Program-made: the position numbers and the translations under genes
Shown: in pieces, positions 58,765-64,000 of the stretch
Layout of the letters: each line of letters begins with the position of its first letter
Numbering within the stretch: position 1 is the stretch's first letter
Notes under the pieces: model-generated
Database searches by the model: none
Seen by the model: only the letters and a program-made list of their open reading frames with translations
Told to the model about the DNA's origin: nothing
Assembly: GCF_000143535.2 (NCBI RefSeq)
Contig: NC_037313.1
Location: 1,619,501-1,683,500 of the forward strand
From: Botrytis cinerea B05.10
Lineage: Eukaryota; Ascomycota; Leotiomycetes; Helotiales; Sclerotiniaceae
Direction: 5' to 3'
Length of the DNA: 64,000 bases

Positions 58765-59036
58765 TTACAATTTCAAAAGGAAATAGCTCAACTTACTATG
58801 TCCTGTGCGTTCTTTTCTTAGCGCTTGAGCTTCATCGTCAAGAGTGCTCTCATTATCTTTGGAAGAGGAGAATGAGAATGTGGAAGATGAGGAACTGGTT
58901 AGGTGTTAGGGATTTGATGGAGGATTTGATATGAGGAATAGATATCTGAGTGAGAGATGGGAACACGGAGTATTTACCTTGTGGTTTTGAATCTTGTTAA
59001 GAGAGTTAACTTGGGTGTTTTCCAGGTGACGGCCAT
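58765..59036 (-). CDS. small conserved-looking protein, intron-containing
   Basis: An ATG at 59036 starts MAVTWKTPKLTLLTRFKTT. A GTAAAT donor (58977) and a CTAACCAG acceptor give an 83-nt intron, and exon 2 (58894 onward) continues SSSSTFSFSSSKDNEST, then DDEAQALRKERTGH. If read through, it ends at 58765 for 62 residues. If a second GTAAGT...TCTAAC...AATAG intron (58796-58742) is removed, the tail changes and the gene extends to about 58675. The Ser-rich middle and the basic helix are typical of tiny fungal proteins. It is not recognised; the family and the correct C-terminus are open. Confidence 0.45.
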
Positions 59037-60125
59037 TGTGCGATTAAGGATGTAACTATATCCAAGGATAGGGTTTCAGGGTTTGTTGTAAATAAGGAGC
59101 TTCAACAATAGCGAATTTGTGACAACTAGACTGTAGCGAGGATGATATCGATTTGAATGGTGGAAAGTAGGAGATTCAAAGATAACTGCCCAGTTCAGAT
59201 GCTCTCAAAACTGCTCCCACTTCTTACGGACAATCTTCTATATACCCTCCCAATCCTCACCCATCTCTTCTTTCCCGTCGGAAAACCCCATCGCCACTCC
59301 CCACCACACCTGACCACCAGCTCGTAAAACCCATTCGATCGGTACTATCAAACCTCCATTTTAACCTTGCATCCTTTTCAAACTACCGAATCAATACGAT
59401 TTAAATCTACCCCAGACCATTTTCTCAATATCCCTTTCCCAAATCAGACAATAACCGGCCATTTCAAGGCCCAATGGAGCATGTTGGTTCCCCACATCTT
59501 TCCATTCTCGCAGGTATCTTCTATAATAAGACAGGGGAGCGATACAAAATCTAGACTTTTGCTCGGACACTTTCGTAAAGGGACAGGAAATTCAATTGCG
59601 GTAGACCGGCATCAATCCTGTAGACCCTGGGGTGAGCCTGATGGTCCCAAAAAGGGGCGATGATAGGCGAGGGTGTTTGTTTGTGCGTTGCATAAGCGCC
59701 TGTATCCATGAAGTGAGATTGAGTCATCGAATATAGAGTTTGCTCTTTCCGGTTCCGCGAAATATGGGTTGGAGAAAGTTATTGGTTGGCGGAATATAAT
59801 CTTATTATTGGACGAGGGAGAAGGCTGAAGTGGTTTATACCAACAACCAATGAAGAGAGCACTTGTGCACTTCGAATGTTTCTAGATGTTGACGTGATTC
59901 AGTAGATTAGCGCGATCACTACTTTACACATGTCGAAGAACATTGGTCCAAGGAAATAGACACGGTTTTTGAGAAATTTAATTGCTTTACTATTAATTAT
60001 TTTCTATACTTTTGAAAATACAAGCTGTACATCAAGTCATAATACATAATCTCATATCTATGTTTGTACCTTCCACAAACCATTATTTGCTTTTTGTCAC
60101 AGAACTTCCTTGCGACGTGGGGGTA
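59037..60125. other. intergenic, no gene seen
   Basis: Promoter side of the small gene and 3' flank of the ferric reductase gene. The frame 59367-59663 (+) has no motif and is not supported. Confidence 0.4.
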
Positions 60126-62286
60126 TTAATCTCTCGCATCCCAAACCAACTCCACATCACCCTTCTTCTCCCCCCTCAAAACTGCACATCCATCACTGCA
60201 TTCAGCCACTACACTCCTCAAATCTTTTCCCATACCGTTCGGTCCACTGGCAATGACCCTTGTTCTATATGCATTCCCCGCTCTCTCTTGCATGAATCTG
60301 TTAACCACCTCCTTCAAATCAGGATGACAACATTTACAGCCGCCTAGATATGAAACCTTGAATCCACCGGAGGATCCTTCCGAACTCGAACTTGATATCG
60401 AGTTTACCATGGCTTTATCATCTGTCTCCATGACTGTCTTTTCATCGTTGATAACCGCCTCATGTGTTTTTCCTTCCGATTCGGGATCTTCTTCCTGTGT
60501 AATATAGATATGAATATTAAGATTCATTCCCGCATTCCTTGCTCTCCCCTTTACCTCCTCAAATTCCTCTCGGATCCATTCTAGACACGAACTCCGCCGC
60601 ACAATCCAAACAAAATCGATGGCTCGTCCTTCGTATATCTTTGCATCACTAGCAGTAGCCGCCAAAACGAGAGGCAATGTTAATGAAATACCAGTTCCAC
60701 CGGCTATAGCTAGGATATTGGTCGGTTCCTCTTCTGGTTTTAATAATTGTTCTCCGTAGGGACCGCTGAGGATTACAGGAGTGGTGAATTGATTTTCCAG
60801 GGCTAGTTTTTTGAGGTTTCCAGTTTCGCCTGACCGACAGCGAATAATGTATGTGTGATGATCTGAGGGTATTGATGCCACAGTTATAGGATGAGATTGC
60901 CAGATACTAAGAGCAGGAAAGCAGAGGAAGAAATGTTGTCCAAGAGCCCATGGGGCATGTTTGTGATCGAATTCCAATCGAATGACGCCACCGTCCTTGT
61001 CATCAAAGTACTGAAGGGTCGATTGGGCAGGGTGAAATCCGAGGCCTAGAGTAATCAATAAAATGAAACCAAATATCGAGGATCAAGTCAATTGCTTACC
61101 TGCGTTACCACTGGCATCAAAATATCCAACATGTATTAGCAAAGTTCTTAATATCCTCACCCCTCGATCAATAAAGAATAATCCGAGAGAGGCAATCATC
61201 CAACATTTCAGTTGTTGCCAATGGCCCCAACATGCGCCGATGTATAAACAAGCCACCACATAATGAGTCTTCCGGAAGAATTCGTATCCGGTCCATTGAA
61301 TAACTCTTCGAATACTGAAAACGTATAGGAAGCAAACAAATGAGAATGCAAAGCAGCCCCAAATGATATACGACTCCTTGATAAAAGTTCGCCATGTGGT
61401 AGGTTGCGGTTGATATAATCGTGCTTCGATAAGCGTCCAGCCAAAGGTATGTACAGCGGATTGAATAAAAATTACACGTCCAATCCAGCGATGTAAAAAG
61501 TTGAACGATTGATAAGGAATTCCGGTCGCGAGACTTAGAGCTGACTCTCGGGTACTAAGGAGTACCGTAAATGGTGTCAATGCATACGCGAATGCTCCTA
61601 GACGATCAGAGAAACCACCGAGGCCAGATCTGGTATTGAACAGAGTCGATTTTTTAACAGGAGTTATCCATCTTTTGTAGGTTTCTCCAACAAATCTATC
61701 GAACGTTACTACTTTACAAAACTTCTCCTCAAGGGGGCGCAATACTTACGTGAAGATGAGCAAGTACCCTAGCATGATTGCTAGTATTAAGACCTGCAAC
61801 CTGGTTACATGTCCAAAAAACTTGATAAAGCTTTCTGGGAGGAGATATCGTCGGAAAGTAGCAGTTGTTCCGCGCCATGTACGATAGTACCAGGACGAAT
61901 TTCCCGCCCTACTTTGCATCTCTGAGTCTCTAGCTTTGGTGAGAGCTTGTTCTGAAGGCTTTATGAAATGGAGAGTAGTGAGTATAACCAGAATGCCTCC
62001 TATTACTGCCCATAAGATAAAAGTGTAGAGCATAGATATATCGTGTGTATGCTAGAGAATGTTAGTGTCAAAACGATGGATATGGGTCATATTGCCAGAA
62101 GGAATGAAAGGTAGTCTGTCAGAAAGCAGGAAAACTGGCATGGTGACTTACATAAACAGAATCCAGATATTCACATGAGCCAGCATCGTTCGTACATGGC
62201 AACACACGAGCAACATATCCCCAATGTGGTTCCATGGTTGACGTATTATCCGCCATTTGGATATGGCGAGCTTCAATGGCCTCCAT
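60126..62286 (-). CDS. ferric/cupric reductase, FRE-type transmembrane component
   Basis: Four exons (62286-62152, 62051-61750, 61695-61100, 61045-60126) give 650 residues. The protein moves electrons from cytosolic NADPH through FAD and two hemes to external Fe(III) or Cu(II). An extracellular N-terminus with Cys (LPCTNDAGSCEYLDS) precedes TM1 (YTFILWAVIGGILVILTTL). The ferric-reductase helices carry paired heme His residues: FLHRWIGRVIFIQSAVHTFG and FFRKTHYVVACLYIGACWGH. The FAD motif is HPITVASIP, and NADPH-binding motifs are GPYGEQLL, AIAGGTGISLTLPLV and IASGPNGMGKDLR. A Ser/Glu-rich insert (about residues 545-580) and an unusual GGCKCCHPDL precede the last NADPH strand. Ferredoxin-reductase-type length and order are complete. 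Often induced by iron limitation in this family; no GATA claim is made. Confidence 0.93.
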
Positions 62287-63646
62287 GATGTCTATTAGAT
62301 ACCGGTATTACAAATAAGAAGATAAATTGCCAGCAATGAAGTCGAATATCAAAAGTAAATGATTGAGCTCGAGAAATAGGAAACCTTCAATTATCAACCC
62401 ATTGCCAAGAAACCAGCCAATTACAATGAGCAAGTTTGAGCTCACCATTACCAAACTGACTCAAATCACCAATTGCTCATTATCAGTCCAGATGAAACTT
62501 TCATCGGAAACAAACCCCACAATATTCATCATGGGCTGCAACTACCAATGAAAAGAAATGTGAAAAGAGGACGGAGAGCTCGCCAAGAGATTAAACTCCA
62601 CTATCATCTCTAGTATATGTGACAAACTCGCGCAAATGTGCGCAACTACCACGGATGAAGATAAAAATCCCTTTGCTCAACACCTTCAAAAAGTATAATC
62701 CGTGCTGTCATATGTTTGACAAGCTGCACAGATCTTGAGAATGATTTAAATTCTAGATCTTCCCGGATCTAGATCGCGACAGTAATAGTTCTGCAGACAA
62801 TGACAGGCGCATCCAGTCCAGTTTCTTCATCGCGCTTGGCCGCGCTGGTTCGATATTCGAGGCTACATCCCCGTGGCTTGAAATGCTCGAAGCGGCAAAT
62901 CTAGATTCCTCGCAGGAACTATGATATCCTTGCTCGTCACTTCGCTCTTATGCGTTCCTCTTTGACCTCATTGTTGAACGGGAAAACTCTGGAAAGCTGG
63001 AACAGGATGTTAGTCAAACGGTGAAAAATGAATGTTTTGCGTAGTAGGCTTTTGATCGGCAAGATTTTAGCGCGTTTCAGGGGCCCCGTTCATTCTCGAG
63101 GCACCTGTAAAACGACTTACCTAAGCGCTAAAATTCAAACCTAGACCCCGACAACATCCTGATCATTATCTTATCCTAGAGCTCCAAAGTTCGTACATCC
63201 CAACCAACATCTTGGGATGATTTCACAAATTATTCCGAAAGCTTATTATGACATATAGATAGATGTATAACTCCAATGACCTCACCCATCAATATTCATT
63301 TCTCCATCATGTATAGGTCTTATGAATGCAAATGAACACGTCTAGGTGAATTGGGTCGTGACAATGGTCAGCGTTTGTTCACATCGCCACACAGCGATTA
63401 ACCCAACATCCAACATCATGAACCGTGATTGAGGTCTCGACCCAAATTGAACCGCGTCAGCCTTTTCTCAATGATGTTGGTGATATCTACATCTCTTGTG
63501 CCACTTCTCGTGAAGATGTTTGACTCATTAGTTGAAGCCCGGTGCTCGATTCTGTCATTTACGTTGCTGACACGACGCTGTATATTTTTGATACCCAAAA
63601 GTTAAAGACTTTTCCATACCTAGGCACTTATAAGATAACTATAAAT
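62287..63646. other. divergent intergenic region
   Basis: About 1.4 kb between divergent genes with no supportable coding frame; holds the promoters of the ferric reductase (left) and the partial gene at the right edge. Confidence 0.45.
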
Positions 63647-64000
63647 ATGGGCTGTTGGTCAAGCAAGATTGAGGAGGAATATGAGGGGAAGGAAATTGGT
63701 TCCATCATGTCCGGCGAATCTGGCAAGTGACGAGTTCCTCCACTATTCCCCTGGAAGAGTGCATGCTAATCCATTCTTCAGGTAGTGATTACAGTAATCA
63801 ACGTGGTCGATCAGACTCGCGCGACACAACTCACAGGGAGAAAGAACTTTGTCATAGCCGAAGCCGGAATTCTGAATCTGAAGAACGAAAACGTCTCACA
63901 GCAGATTCGATACCACAAATGAAAGTAATGACTGAGGCAGACTATTTACGATGTCATGATACCGATGAACTACGCGATCTAGAGAAGGACATAAGCGAAC
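63647..64000 (+). CDS. 5' part of a probably N-myristoylated protein (runs off the window)
   Basis: The ATG at 63647 starts MGCWSSKIEEEYEGKE. Gly2, Cys3 and a Ser at position 6 match the N-myristoylation plus palmitoylation signal of membrane-anchored signalling proteins. Exon 1 (63647-63722) joins exon 2 (63782 to beyond 64000) over a 59-nt GC-AG intron (GCAAGT...TTCAG). If the donor is ignored, the frame stops at once. Exon 2 is polar and basic/acidic (SDYSNQRGRSDSRDTTHREK, EADYLRCHDTDELRDLEKD) with no domain yet. The identity depends on sequence outside the window; it could be a signalling scaffold. Confidence 0.6.

Noticed and set aside
59367..59663. 98-codon plus-strand ORF
   Set aside because: No recognisable motif, low-quality composition and no neighbouring exons.

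Overview
This window is nuclear DNA of a filamentous ascomycete, most likely a leotiomycete of the Sclerotiniaceae (Botrytis/Sclerotinia type). The evidence is short GT-AG introns of about 46-80 nt, compact genes on both strands, HET-domain and 2EXR-domain families, a DHN-melanin type naphthol reductase, a LaeA-like methyltransferase and fungal housekeeping genes. The genus is an inference. No tRNA, rRNA, CRISPR array or intact transposon was found.

The window splits into two compartments. The left part (about 1-28 kb) is AT-rich, gene-poor and full of relics. It carries seven loci of the fungal 2EXR family: four look intact (15.6, 17.0, 20.7 and 22.9 kb), one is short but open (4.9 kb) and two are broken (3.3 and 6.5 kb). 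Between the 2EXR groups, at 7.4-13.2 kb, lie decayed enzyme genes typical of secondary metabolism: a GMC oxidoreductase, a cytochrome P450 scattered over three frames, an apparently intact short-chain dehydrogenase, and a UbiA-type prenyltransferase/terpenoid enzyme. A truncated HET gene (14 kb) and an internally deleted MFS permease (26-27 kb) add to this. I read 7.4-13.2 kb as the remains of a terpenoid or meroterpenoid gene cluster. A small SAM-like protein gene (19.2-19.6 kb) is hidden by a short intron.

The right part (about 28-64 kb) is dense and conserved: acetylornithine aminotransferase (arginine synthesis), an intact HET protein, a nine-exon LaeA-like methyltransferase, a tetra/trihydroxynaphthalene reductase (melanin), mitochondrial HMG-CoA lyase, V-ATPase subunit B, a secreted aldose 1-epimerase, a large pseudokinase/coiled-coil/zinc-finger protein, an MHYT membrane protein, a coiled-coil protein, a small unknown gene, a ferric reductase, and the 5' end of a probably N-myristoylated protein running off the right edge.

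Gene models were spliced by eye using GT-AG (twice GC-AG) boundaries that preserve frame and family motifs. Exon coordinates are predictions without transcript support.
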